From NCBI GenBank assembly GCA_021234155.1, contig JAJEKV010000010.1:19505418-19569417 (forward strand): a DNA stretch of 64,000 nucleotides, read 5' to 3'. A model generated the notes under the pieces. The model did not search any database. It had not been told where the DNA came from and saw nothing but the letters and a program-made list of their open reading frames with translations. The position numbers and the translations under genes are program-made. Shown piece by piece: positions 31,401 to 43,800 of this stretch. Numbering within the stretch: the first letter of the stretch is position 1; every line of letters starts with the position of its first letter. The stretch comes from Isoetes taiwanensis (lineage: Eukaryota; Streptophyta; Lycopodiopsida; Isoetales; Isoetaceae).

Positions 31401-32822
31401 AGGACGTTTTTCGCATGAAATACGACAATGAAACCCTAGATACCCTACAAACTTAAAATACAAACCACTTATGAAGCCACTAAGAGTACTCACGTGCGGA
31501 ACTGTTACTTGATGAAGCTTGGCTGCTTTCGAGCTTGGAGGAGGGCACGGAGGATTTCTTTGCTCATGTCAAAATCAGTCGAATCAATCGAGATTATTCA
31601 ACATTATAGCAGCTAAAACGTAAAACGTGAACACTACTTCTAAAAAATAAAATAGAGGTTACCTCTTGGTTAACAAAAAAAGAATGCAATTTTCCTTGTT
31701 GCGGGTCTGCTTCAGCCCATTTCTTCGGCCTGCCACCTCTTGCTGCTTGGTCACTTGACTCCTTACCTGAATTCATGACAGATGCATGCGCGTGTCTCTT
31801 AGATAGAATGTGATCTTTCATGTGGCCATTAAGACATCCACTTCTTGGAAAAGCGGTCGAGAAGCCTTTCACACATGGCACAAACAACACGAATGTCATC
31901 AAGTTTAGCATATCCACCAATCTTTGCTCTCGTATAGCTTGAACACAACATCAAAAATTCTAGTTTCTTCTTGAAACTTTGCAATGGCAAGACTAATGTA
32001 CTTTCTACTAGAGTTTGATTCTCCTTGCAAATGTCCGGCTCCTCCTCAACATTGCAAGGCCTGATCCTCCTTCTCCACACCCCGCTCTCCCTTCTCCTCA
32101 CACTTGAGGTTGCGCCGTAATTATCGGCATGACCCTTGGACTTCAAGTGGGCTGCGTTCAAAGTTACACAAGGTGTCATCTCCACCTTTACCATAACGTT
32201 TCTCACATTCAAGACACCAAATAGCAAATCTTGGTTTACCATGGGCATCATAAGAACACAATTCAAACTGTCTTTTTCGATTCTTTTTGCACGACTTTGA
32301 ACTTAACTTCTTCAAAGCAACTTGCCATTTGGCAACATCAAACCTTGTTGCTAACTTGGATAGCAACCTATTCTTTGAAAAATTCAAATCTGATACATCA
32401 TCTAAAAAGGCGGTATCTTCAACGAGAACAAGTTCATCATCATGATTTACCTCTTCATTGGTCTGCTCCTCGGCTATGACAGTCTGGTCTACCATCTCAA
32501 ATTGGAGATTTTGAGATGAAATGCTCTCAACAACAGTCCTCTGCCTTTTTTGTGCAGGCTCTCCAACCACCTTGATAGTAACCTCGTCACCACAAACCTT
32601 AAACCTTACCTCCTGCCTTGACGTGAAGGCCACTTCCCTATCTCCAAGAAATACAAATTCTTTCTCATCCTCCAGTAGCCCGTCCTGTCTTATTTCATTG
32701 CGGACATCCAAGTAAGTGCATTCTTGGGACACCATCACGAGGCCAAGGTCAGCCACGATTCCACAACCTTCATTCACCTTAACAACTATCGTCCTTTCCA
32801 TTTTTTTATTTGACACAAGCAA
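28460..32822 (-). pseudogene. Broken multi-exon transposase-like gene of an uncharacterised family
   Basis: Minus-strand pieces appear in order. 32.8-32.2 kb: an N-terminal domain (from MERTIVVKV) with ubiquitin-like spacing. 32.2-31.8 kb: two C2H2-type fingers (CLEC...HLKSKGH; CAMC...HMKDH). 31.68-31.73 kb: a PIP-box-like QGKLHSFF just before a GTAACC donor. 31.43-31.10 kb: ISGSFRHKKCKRVSLKGEPF and CSLCAAIPKERDF. 31.1-30.3 kb: GKPALWDFLRD, LNFAGPS, AEDETVIK, GFCGKKEGH. 30.3-30.05 kb: NPLHRKLP, VVGPLIGHG and RRRACMFADYTS in shifted frames. About 30.0 kb: HNGKKLVNPMD. The ordered acidic motifs resemble a DDE/RNase H-like transposase. I recall relatives in mosses, lycophytes and algae, none with a settled name. 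Several frameshifts break it. Transposase function is inference. Confidence 0.6.
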
Positions 32823-35800
32823 GGAAACAACAAAGTAATATTAGAGAGAGTCGCTTCAATTACGAATGTATAGCGTTACCAGGACATTCATGCACAAAAC
32901 TGATCTTAACGGACCTTACTTAGATGCAAAAACCCTCTAAGAACCAGATTTCCACCATTTAATCTCACGAGAATGGAGGCCGAAATGGAGAAAGGGGAAG
33001 CTTGGCTTGGCAAAAAAACCGAGCATCAACAATGCAAATGGACTTTAAAATCAAATGCATCAACAATGGTTTATGCTGCTAGTCTAACTACTTCCTAATC
33101 CGTTCATGACTAAACTCTGTGCTAGATTTTTATGTGGCAGGGACGAAAAAACTTCAAAACATTACCTCTGAAACACCAAATCCTAAAACGTTTTTCTGGC
33201 ATGTGCGCTTCGGATTCAAACCCCTAAAACGTACTCTTACGGCTCAGCAGCTCCAAGAAATCCATCCCCGGACCGTGGAAAATGCATACATCTGGGCGCC
33301 AAAACGTATGAGCGCCCGCATGTATACGTACTATTTTTTTTCGAAAAAACCCCTCTCCCGTCCACGCACATGTATTCTACGGAATACATACGTGAACCCC
33401 CCGGGACAGAAGGCTTTTCTGACTCGAGCACTTGAGTCAAGTCCACAGTTTCATATCAAATTCTTCTGCAAGAGACTGGCTTTTTACCTCTGCAAAGAGC
33501 TGCTCTGAAGTGACACATCAAATACTGTCAGAAAGTAGTCAGCATGGGAGAATCCTGCCTTTCGAACTTCGTCGATACCATGGCCATGTGTCCACAACGT
33601 TAAAGCACATTGGAAGGAGAAAACGAGTAGCGTGATTCTTCAGATTGCATATGCAAGAACATGGGTGCATACAAATGGATAACAATGAGCTCTACAATCA
33701 CCTCAAATAGTATGTAGACGCATGTTTCCTAAGTAAGCTTTGGACTAACAATGCCATGGAGTTAGTAAAGACATCTTACTACAAAAGCCAGATTAATTTT
33801 ATACTTTCCATGGGTCCCAACAGTACTTATTAACATGATTTTGCGTGAAGAAGCATAGAGCAATTGCATGCATAGAAGCACACCACCCCAAAATTGAGAC
33901 AATCAGATTCTGAGAAGAACGAGAAGTAGAGCCTGTCAATGCGGCCAGTCTGAACTTACTGACGATTATAACCACATTCTTCAGTGCGGCCCAATATTTT
34001 CACCTATAAGTGCATGATACAATCAACTGGTTATACCTAATTGACCACTACATGTACTGATGAACACATCTTTGCTGGTATACTGGCATCTTACATCCAA
34101 GAGATAATGGACATGAGGTCTTAATTGTGCCCTCGATCATTATGTTGAGTGTTAACATGTTCAAATTGTACAGTCCATCAACAGACTTATTAACATAGTT
34201 ACCAAATACGAAATACGATACAACATGCTCGAAAAAGAAAAAAAGGAAAAAAAAAAGAATACGAAATACGAAAAACACGGCATACTACTTAAAACGAGCA
34301 AGATTGTAACATATAGTAATCTTTTAATAGAGAAGCTTCAAAGCATGTAATAGTTATGGCAAGCTTATCTTCAAAGCATATAATATTTTTTTAACTATTT
34401 GATCTTAATTCACAACGGATATGCACATTGATGAATAAATTGGTATTAATGTAAGGAAAGAATAATGTACAGGATGAGGGTCCATTGGAGAATAGTTTAA
34501 GAATGAGAGGTATTTTCAACAATACATCGATGTCCTATTAATTATTGTCATTCCTACCTACCGAGTACACTCTATGCGCTCTTGATGTTTAGGTTGAGGA
34601 CGCCCAACAGACTTTTAAACCTAAAGCTATTCTAAATTTGTTTGTGAATGAACTGAAAATTCTTGAAGCCTTCTGCTCATCTTGCCCCTAACGATGAACA
34701 GAGCCACAATGACAAATGCTTAGTTATTTTCGATGCTTAGCCACATATCCCATGGCATTGTTATTTCTGAATGTAATATCAAAAATGCCAGGCGTTAATG
34801 TAATAGGCTTTGTCCTCACGAAACAATGCAAATAAAAAAAGCAAGACAAACAAATGCAACCAAGATTAAAAGGGGCTGAAAGAAGAAAGCTTACCGATTC
34901 TTAAAGTACTGGATTCAGCTTTGTGTTGTTTGCTTAGTTAGAAGAGAGACTGGAAAAAACGTCGTCGGGTTTGATACTATGGTCTGAACTTGTGTTTACA
35001 AAAACGCAAAAGAAAAAAAACGACATACACGACATATTCGACAAAAAAAAAAAGGCGCATTATATCCTGTATTTTGCCCCCACAATATTCCGTTTTTTGT
35101 TTTTAATATGGATTTTTTTAAAAGTCCTTATTTTTGTTTTATATGGGAAATATGGCCGTTGTTGGTAATTATGCTTATTAATCTTAAGGATTTTCCCGCG
35201 AAACATTTCGGAGTGGGGTTTAAGACTCCGATTTATATGATCTTACCTTCGATGAAAAGATCTCATCCTCCTTTACAATAGCTCTGAAAGGCGCATTCTC
35301 ATTTGGATCATCACAAAAAAGTTATGATCATTCCCATAAAAATACCCCCAAAACTAGCGGCATATTGTTAATTTTAGCAAAACATAAGGGTATTTCAGAG
35401 TTTTTCCCTTACAATTTTTCCAAGTTATCAGACATGATACCTTATCGAAGCCAATCTTTTAAGGGCAAATTAAGTATATTCATCAGTCACAAGGATTCCC
35501 TACCATCTGGTACTCACAATACTTTTGTTCTACTCTGGAGAAGCCCGACAGTATTTCCTATTCACGTTTTAACTTACTGTAAAAAATTTACAAAGATATA
35601 TTATACTTCAATTTCGATTCATCATTGAGCAGCATAGAATTAAAATGTTGTCTCAGATTTTACCATGTCTGATTCGACTGGAGAATATGCAGGAAAATGG
35701 CTATCAGAGCTATCTACATTGCTACAGGATGTATACATTACCCATGTAATGATAAAGAGCATTGGGGCTGGCATTAAAAAAAAAAAAATTTGGAGGAGAA

Positions 35801-37256
35801 ATGCACTCTTAGAAAGCCTCCAGTACTTTGCTCTCACAGAAGAAATAATATCTGGCATAATGTCTGGTATAGGTGGTCCTTTGCATCAAAAGATGGATGT
35901 GCATAAAGCATTTTCTTAAGGGAAAATAATTCTTTGCACCAGCAATACAAGGGACCAGTTGATACCATTTCTGTCAAAACAAAAGGAAGATGCTGGATCG
36001 TTAAATTTTCTCCAACAAAGGGTTGGTCCAACAACAGGTATAGTTGATTGGTAAAATGGAATCCTATTCATACATGAGTCTAACTTATTGGCACGGATTC
36101 TTTGTTGTTAGCTTCAAAGCTACCCTCTGGCAAACCCTTCAATATCTCCCACATCTCCCATGGTGGATTCATTCTGCCAGATGGTTTACTTCAATGGCAA
36201 GTTGTCCAGTTGAAAGGTAATATCATGTCCATATAGGTAAGTTCAACGATGTTGTTATGCCTCCTTGGAAAAATGCAATTTTATCTCTTGCATTTGAGAT
36301 GGGTTAAGGATGTTGAAGAAACAACAAGCCCATAAGAAAACATAGCTTGATAAAGCCTGAAGGACTTGGCATTTACTATGTCGTCTACAAGGATTCTTTT
36401 ATATACATAATATTGGGTGCCTTGCAAATGAATTTTCAAGATTATGGAATTGGTTCTTTCTTTTATCTATATGTTTTTAGGTGGATATGGTCACACAATC
36501 AAACATGTTTGCTAAATGCCCTTTTTTTGTACTTGGAGAAGCTATTTTTTAAGCCTACAGATACTGAACTAGTAAGTATGCAACCATTAATTCATGTTTT
36601 TCTTTCATGTCAGCAGCATGCCTTTGTAGATGGCTATGTTGGCAACAAAAGCTTATAGTCGCAACATAGATCGCACCCTTGTGTTGCATCATCTAAAATA
36701 CTCTAAGATGCAGTGGCAATGGCTCCCTTTTTATTTCGATTTAGTGCTTTTGCATTTTTTTGTTTTTGACAACTGGCTATCATCCCTTTTTATTTCAATT
36801 TGTGCTTTTGCATTTTTTTTTATTTTTGACAACAGGCTGGATTCTGGAGCATAGCAAAGGACGGACCACCCAAAATTATTTTATATTTTTTTATTTGGGT
36901 TTTGCTTTTCTTGTATTTTTGCAACGTATCTAATGTTTGCAAATAAGAGAGGTCGCCATAACTACTTATTGTTCAATGTGCAATTAAATATGTTGTACAT
37001 ATGAATATGAATGGGTTCGCATATTGTTTGAATGCGACTTCATGGTCCAAAGTTCCACAACAAAAAACAATTTCATTTGTTCTCTACGTATAGCCAACAT
37101 GAACTATTTTCAATCACCCTGAAACACAATTTTTTCTCCTTTACATCTTTACACTAACAACATGCCTGATGGAAAGCCCAGTAATGATGATTGAAAATTC
37201 TACGCTTTATTAGATGTTCCCAAACACTGTTATCTTTCTTAGTTTTTATGCTCGAC
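32823..37256. other. AT-rich region with no recognised genes
   Basis: No convincing coding frames or RNA genes. Open frames such as 36347-36658 (plus) are short, Phe/Leu/Tyr-rich and unlike known proteins. The right part may be the body of the Helitron-like element that ends at 37288. Confidence 0.3.
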
Positions 37257-37288
37257 AAAAGCCCAGCAATGCTGGGCACTTTTTCTAG
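37257..37288 (+). mobile_element. Helitron-like 3' terminus (plus strand, body to the left)
   Basis: GCCCAGCAATGCTGGGC (37261-37277) is a perfect 7-bp stem with a 3-base loop, followed after seven bases by CTAG (37285-37288) and T. The hairpin matches the one at 15839 except that one G-C pair is replaced by A-T on both arms, a compensatory change. The 5' TC end was not located. Confidence 0.65.
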
Positions 37289-38099
37289 TTTTTTTTAACA
37301 CACCAGCCCAACCAAGACTACAACCTTCCTTGCAATTTTAGTTGTATCCATGTAGCACCTCCACCTCACCAAAAACTGATATGTCATGTGCCTACACCAT
37401 GAGAACGCCTTTTTTTTTAATCTAGGGCTACTAAAATTAGACAAGAGCCTAAAATTGACACAGAGATATGATGGGTTGCACGATCCCTCTGCGGGTTACT
37501 ATTCTCCTCCTCCCTTTCTCCCTGCTCGCTGTTGGAAAGCAAGCATGAGGAAAGCAGAAGCTATTTGACAAAAGCCTTACACTTCGTGTTTTTGAAAACT
37601 GCATGATGCCAACTTGTGTGTATTCTCATGTTTACTATGCATGTGGATTGGCGAAGCAATGTCGTCCCATGCATATACCCACACATTTTAGTTATCGCTC
37701 CACTGCATCTATCCACGCGTTTTAGTGAGTCCCATGCATATATCCATACATTTTAGTTATCGCCCCACTGCATATATCCATACAAATTAGTTATCACTCC
37801 AATGCAAATATCCATACATTTTAGTTAGCATTTTAGCATTGAAATAATGTTGCAGAGCATGTTAAATCACTTGAAGAATCTACAACTCTACAAGATGTGG
37901 ATATGAAAATTTGGTAGAGAATGGCCCAAAAACTTTTAATGGATCCTCGTATCAAACAACTATGAGTTCGAACAATGATGAAAAACATGGCTATAGTAAT
38001 CACAACTCGATCACACTCAAAATCTCAACAACATATGTTTACCTTGCTAAAGCCTCGAGTGGTGTGTTTTTTGCTAGGTTTTTAGCCCAAGAACCAATT
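37289..38099. other. Spacer with a short tandem repeat
   Basis: Between about 37665 and 37825 the words CATATATCCATACATTTTAG and TTATCGCCCCACTG recur four to five times at about 40-50 bp spacing. No gene is seen. Confidence 0.5.
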
Positions 38100-39085
38100 T
38101 AAAACAAAAAAATTTTCTCCTCTTTACCTTTTATCTTAATAGAAGCTTCTCCCTCAATGTCTAAAGCACAATCATTGCCAAGCAAAATTCTATCACCATC
38201 ATATCTTTTAATTGTCCAAAAGAGATCTTCATCGCCGGATACATGAGTTGAACAACCACTATCCAAAGAACCTGTTTTTGATGATTCTACTACGTTGTCC
38301 GCTACATTCGCAAACATAGCAAATTCTTTTGAAGCCGAAGATGTACCTTCTTCACGGAAATGCGGCTCATTCTCCACTTTTAGTTTCAGAATACTTCAAA
38401 GGGCAATCTTTTGCAATATGTCCAAATTTACAACATTAGCATTTTACCTTCTTCTTCCAATCATCTTGCTGATTTTGCTGATCAGATTTTGCATGAGGAG
38501 CTGCTATTCCTCGTCCTCTTCCTTGTGAACTCCTTCCTCTACCTCTTTGAGGTATATCATAAGAGAATTATTGTTGAGAGGATGTTGGACTGTGATCCTC
38601 TTCCATTTCCCCTATTACATTTGCCTCGACCTTGAGAAAATCCAAAATTTGATTGCTCTTTTTGGTCTTTCAATGCTTTTTGCTGCAAACCTACAACTAC
38701 CTCCTCAAAGATAGGTTGATTATCATCACTGCCTCTTCTAATTTCTTTGCCATTCAAGAAGCTTTCAAATTCGGGTGCCCCTTGATAGATGACATTGAGG
38801 AAGTCATCTTCACTTAATTCCACTCCAATCTTTGCCCATTGGGCTGCGATTTCTCTAACTGAACCAAGAAATTCCTCCATGTCTTTGCAATCCTTCAATC
38901 TTAGAGCATTCAATTGGTCCTTCAAATATTGTTTTCTTGTATAGTCTTTGTCTCATACAAGGTCTGAAATATGATCCAAGCTTCATGAAATATGATCCAA
39001 GCTCAAAGGCCAATTCCATCTTATCCTTCCATACTGGATAATTTCTACCATTCAGCATAAATTTCTCATGTATCAACACTTTCTC
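38100..39085 (-). pseudogene. Ty1/copia gag and protease fragment
   Basis: Minus-strand frames, in order from the right: a gag N-terminal segment (MEKVLIHEKFMLNGRNYPVW, 39088 down) with the W of the conserved copia start domain; a UBN2-type gag segment (LRLKDCKDMEEFLGSVREIA, then IYQGAPEFESFLNG, about 38925-38720); an RG-rich nucleocapsid-like stretch with a CxxC piece; and a protease box LDSGCSTHVSGDEDLF (about 38230-38275), the usual copia D-S-G-C-S-x-H-x site. At least two frame changes separate the pieces. Integrase, RT and RNase H are absent: similarity stops near 38100, so the element is truncated. It lies just inside the candidate LTR at 39105-39376. Confidence 0.85.
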
Positions 39086-39104
39086 CATCCCTTACACCAA
39101 TGTT
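39086..39104 (-). other. Candidate primer-binding site of the copia element
   Basis: On the minus strand TTGGTGTAAGGG follows the LTR end TTAAACA. It resembles the tRNA-Met primer site TTGGTATCAGAG only at its start, so it is degenerate. Confidence 0.4.
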
Positions 39105-39376
39105 TAAATGGCCAAACTAATGTACGTAGGTTGTAGGCTTCGTTACCAAATGAAGGAAGAGAAGAGAGACAAAACAAATTACAGAAATTGAAGGCACTGA
39201 AATCTCTCTCTATTTTGGGACATATTATCCATTACATATACCATTAGGTTTAGGGCTAAACTCTAATTATGAAATCCTAATTTAGGAATCTGGAAAGTCA
39301 ACAATCTGAACTGCACTAAGCAATCAATATAAATTATCTCTAACTTTAATTCTAACAGTGCACATTAACTCTAACA
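39105..39376 (-). repeat. Candidate 5' LTR of the copia fragment
   Basis: The minus-strand sequence begins TGTTAGAGTTAATG (or 19 bases further in, TGTTAGAATTAAAG) and ends CATTTAAACA, immediately before the primer-site-like sequence and gag. It holds AGAGAGATTTC and TTTGTCTCTCTTC stretches typical of copia LTRs. No second LTR is visible, so the outer border is approximate. Confidence 0.55.
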
Positions 39377-40861
39377 ATAACCCTATGGTCTCAAATAACT
39401 ATTATATTACTAAGATTATGCATATATGCAATTGAAGAACACATGTAAAAGACTATTGGAAGAGGAATTTTGGAAGAGAAAAAAGCTGATACTTCCTATA
39501 TAAGTGAGATCAGTATTTGCATTATCTTTGCTACCGAATCTCTTAAGGACCTTATCTTATACCATATAAAGCCACGAGGTATCTTATGCCATATAAAGCC
39601 ACGAGGTAGTCGACGAGCGGCAGCAACCACAGGTCGACGAGTGGCGCCAACCACAAGTCACCACCGAGTGACTTTGTAGGGCATATAAGTGCTCCCCCCA
39701 AAAAAAAAAAAAATAAAAATAAAAAATAAATTCAATTATCAAGTATAATGCACAGTTGGGGTTCAATTATGACAAATAGAGGAGTTTACAACTACAATTT
39801 TACATAAAATATCATTCCATGTTATAATTTATATGTAACAAAAATACTATTTTTCATATGGAACACATTATGGAGTAATTGCACCCAACCATGCATTACA
39901 ACATAATAAGAATCTTTTCTTTTCGTTTTCTTTTCCTATAAAACTATACCATGAGTTGATGTAAGATCACATCCCCTTTTATGCAAGTGGGAAGGTGAAT
40001 CATTATGACACACGGGCTCATAAGATTGTGTATAGTTTCCTACCGAATTGTCAATGATTGTATAACTTATCAACTAGTTTCTTATCGAAATTAAAAATTG
40101 TCCCACTAAATTACCTTCCATGATCCCCAATTTTGGTGATTCCGCGACAAAGATATCATGTCCGCGGAATCACCAAAATCGCGCAGTCACACTGACTGCG
40201 TCTGCCCTTTAACCACCTCGGCCGATCGAGCTCCAAATCAATTTGGATCACTTCTATGTGGGTCAGCATGAGATCATCCATGCAAACCAAAAATCAGATC
40301 GAGCGCCTCCAGATTCAGATTTAGCCAGTTTCAAAAGGGCAAAAACTGCCCTCAAAATGCGCAGTTACTGTGTTACTCCACAGCTTGGGCGAGTGATTCC
40401 GCGGGACGGAATTTTTTTCTTGGTGGTTCCGCCAGAAGGGATATCTCTGCCGCAAAATCACCAAAACTGGGGTAACTTTATTTTCACCGTCCATGATAGT
40501 CTAAATTATTGTTGAATGGCTAAATTCTAACCCAACTCTACATCTCACATTACTCTTGACAATAGTCTAGATTAAAGCTATAATTAAACTCAACCTATTG
40601 CTAGATTAAAGCTATAATTATCAAAAGCCAAAGGAAAACACAAGAATATTTACAAATTATCTAATTTGCATTGGTGTGCGAACCCACAATGGCCACCAAT
40701 ACTACTAGTAGGGATTAATACACACATGCTCCATGGATGCAAGGCCAGCGCGTAGAAGGTGAAACTAGAGATTTACAAAACATTTATGTCATCATATTCA
40801 CAAAAATGCAATATATATCAGAGCACCTTGCTTCATGCACACGCACACGATACGCCCACAA
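39377..40861. other. Spacer between copia fragment and PRT6
   Basis: No gene is supported. A pair of GTGATTCCGCG-type segments (near 40135-40175 and 40390-40470) share GGTGATTCCGC/TTCCGC and CAAAATC/ACCAAAA words, an apparent imperfect inverted or direct repeat. A simple A/T tract lies at 39697-39732. Confidence 0.3.
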
Positions 40862-43800
40862 TCAATATGTGGCCTCCCGAATAGTATATTTACGGACAAT
40901 GGAATTGTTAAGTCCATGAGAAGCCACCTATAAAAGAAACTACCATGGTAACTATGGGGACTACATAATCAGAAGGAGCAGCAACCATACCAGACTTGTC
41001 AAAGCACCATAGCGTTCGGGCCTTAGGAACAATGGCTTTCCCCGACGCATGTCTTCATCCTGCAACAAAGAAATATCAGATAAATGAGTTTCTCAAATAA
41101 TATTGCAAGCTACAATGTCTACGCATACCTCTTCGCCATAAGCATCCAAATATGGAGATGGCCACAGTGCTTGGCAAGGAGAGCGGATGAGCAGAATTTT
41201 TGTTTTCTATACAACAAACGTAATTTAAAAAAAATGGCACAGAGTGCAGGCAAGCGAGGATATAATTTCCACTTATTCAACCCACCCTAAGCATGAGGAA
41301 GACACCAGTTTCAGCCCCGCAGGACTTTGCGTGCCTGGTGCACTCACTCTGGTCATTCAAACTGAAGAGAAAGAAAATAATTTAGCCAGGGTTGTAACAT
41401 AAATCACTGAAATTTCCAATGCAACTTGCCTGCAACAACCACCACAACAACAAAGAACTCCACAAAATAGACAGAGTGCTGGCTGATCAGGAACTTTCCT
41501 GCATTGCGGGCACTCTAGCTGCAAAAAGCTATGAACACATGGAGAATTAAGAATTCATCCTGATAAATGCCAAAAGGTATTTCGTTTAACCTCATGCACA
41601 TACCACTGGATGAGATCCTGAAAACGATGGGGCAAATCCATCAATCTAAAGGGAGCTGCAGTCACAGGTCTTGGTAATCTGCTAAAATGGGATTTCTGCT
41701 GAAAATGTGTAGACCACTTCAAAATTACAGTCTGTACATATGAATCTTCCAAGATAGATGACAATGGAGGAATACAGAAATGCTTCTCCAATTCCTCCAA
41801 TTCTTTCAGCTCAAAAAGCTCCACCTCATCTTCATTCAGGGCATTGGAAACCTCCCATGCATGAGAACCAGCAATAGGCAAAACAGAACCAGACCTGCTG
41901 CAAAGTGCCTGTAATAGTGCACAGCGACGGAGAAAAGGTAATGTTAAACGCCGAATGCTATTCACTGGATGGTGATCCCAACTCTTTGGTCTGTCAGTAT
42001 CTTCATTGTCCAAAGAAGCACCTTTTAGGTGCGGAATAATAGTACATAAGAATTCTAACGCTTTCTGCGGCAGTCCACAACCTGGCTTGCATAAGTCCCC
42101 AATATGACTAATTCCCTACAAACGTATTTCGTAAAACAGTAAACAAATAGAAAGACATGTCGTGGAAATACTGAATGCACCAAAATAATTGGCATCACCT
42201 GAACAATACAAACAAGGTAAAACAAATGAACCAATGAAGTGAATGGTGATGCCGATGAAGGCAATGACAGGGGAAGACAGAAGAATAGCCAAATGAATGA
42301 AGAAAAAGGATCATGTGAAATTAATGGATCTGCTGCACGTTTCCAAAATTGAACATCTATAGAGTCTTGTCTCTGCTCGAGAAACTGCAGTAGTGGAAGC
42401 ACCTTACCTAGCATTGCAGACAACTTCAATAAGCAAAGCTCTATATATGCTATATGTTCATGATAATTTTACCTTCAGAAGATTTTTCTGAAATCTCTCT
42501 AGATACACCATGACACACTGAACCAACAAGAAGCTGCATGCCACGAGCCCGGAGTAAAACAGCCTGCCGGCTTTGGTTTTGAATTGTTTTTGCAGCATCA
42601 AGCAACAGAGGGAGGACAGACCCCCGGCTTGCATCAGTAGCTTCTTCAAGGGCTATCAAGTGATTTGTCTGATCCTGAAGTCCAGTCCTAAAGCTCTGGT
42701 TGCGAGCCAGCAGCTCTGCAGACACCAAGGCGTAGCGAAAAACATCCCAAAGGAGCACGCCCTCACACCCACTGGGAAGTGCATTTACATGACACCATTC
42801 TGGATAGAATAAACCCCACAACCTCCTTATAAGAGCTTCTAGAACTCTACAAGTAGGTTCAGGAAATCTTGGTGGTGCTGTTTTATTGAAATCCGACTTG
42901 CAAATCAGTTGTTCAGCACTGGAAACCAATCTAAAAGCTTCTTGAATTCGAAGTTTGGAAGCCTTTCTGCCCATTGCAGGTGGTGAATTCACATGTTTAC
43001 TAGCACCAGAACCCACTTCAAGGATAGGAAGACAAGAGTTTGCCAAACGCCGACAAACAGGGCAAAAGAACTCCCCCTATCAAATCAAATCAGTGTTAAA
43101 GTTGTCTGTATTTTAGAAACGGTAAAATGAATTTGGACACCAACCATATCGGGATCCACAGTATGCGCATCCTCAAACATATCCCCGCTGTAGTACCTGC
43201 ATTACGCAAAATCCTGAGAATCGTGTTAAGAAATATAACCTAACCAAGTAAATGACCTGTATAGGAGTTTTTAAGTTTCTAGGTTTCAGGGTAGAAGACA
43301 CTCTTACCTTACAAGATCAGCTCCTACTTCACAGTTTCTCATATACATTGCTCATTAGAATAAACAGAAATTGCTTATCATTCATAGGCATTACGTTAAG
43401 GAATGACCAACTCTGGATATAAATGAACAAGGAAATGTAGGACAGCCTCCAACGGTAGCCTCTAAAATGCATTAGTGTTCTCTCCCATCACTCCTATAAA
43501 GATTAAAGAAACTACCAAAACATTCACTATACAATCATGAGCAGGAATATTAACATGGTCACTAGAAGATCACCTCTGTGAAAATGAGGAAAAGTAATTG
43601 TCCAGACAACCTTGATGTACACAATGACCACATGTAGACAGATGTAACCCAGCATTGTCATTGATAAAAGTCTGATTCCATGGAGTATCTCCTTGTCTAA
43701 GCAACTCTTTCCAAATGAATCTCATCACCCTACTTTCAGAGCTTTCATGGGATGCCTCTGACGCATGCTCAGATTGAACCTCGGAAGTAAATGAAATGTA

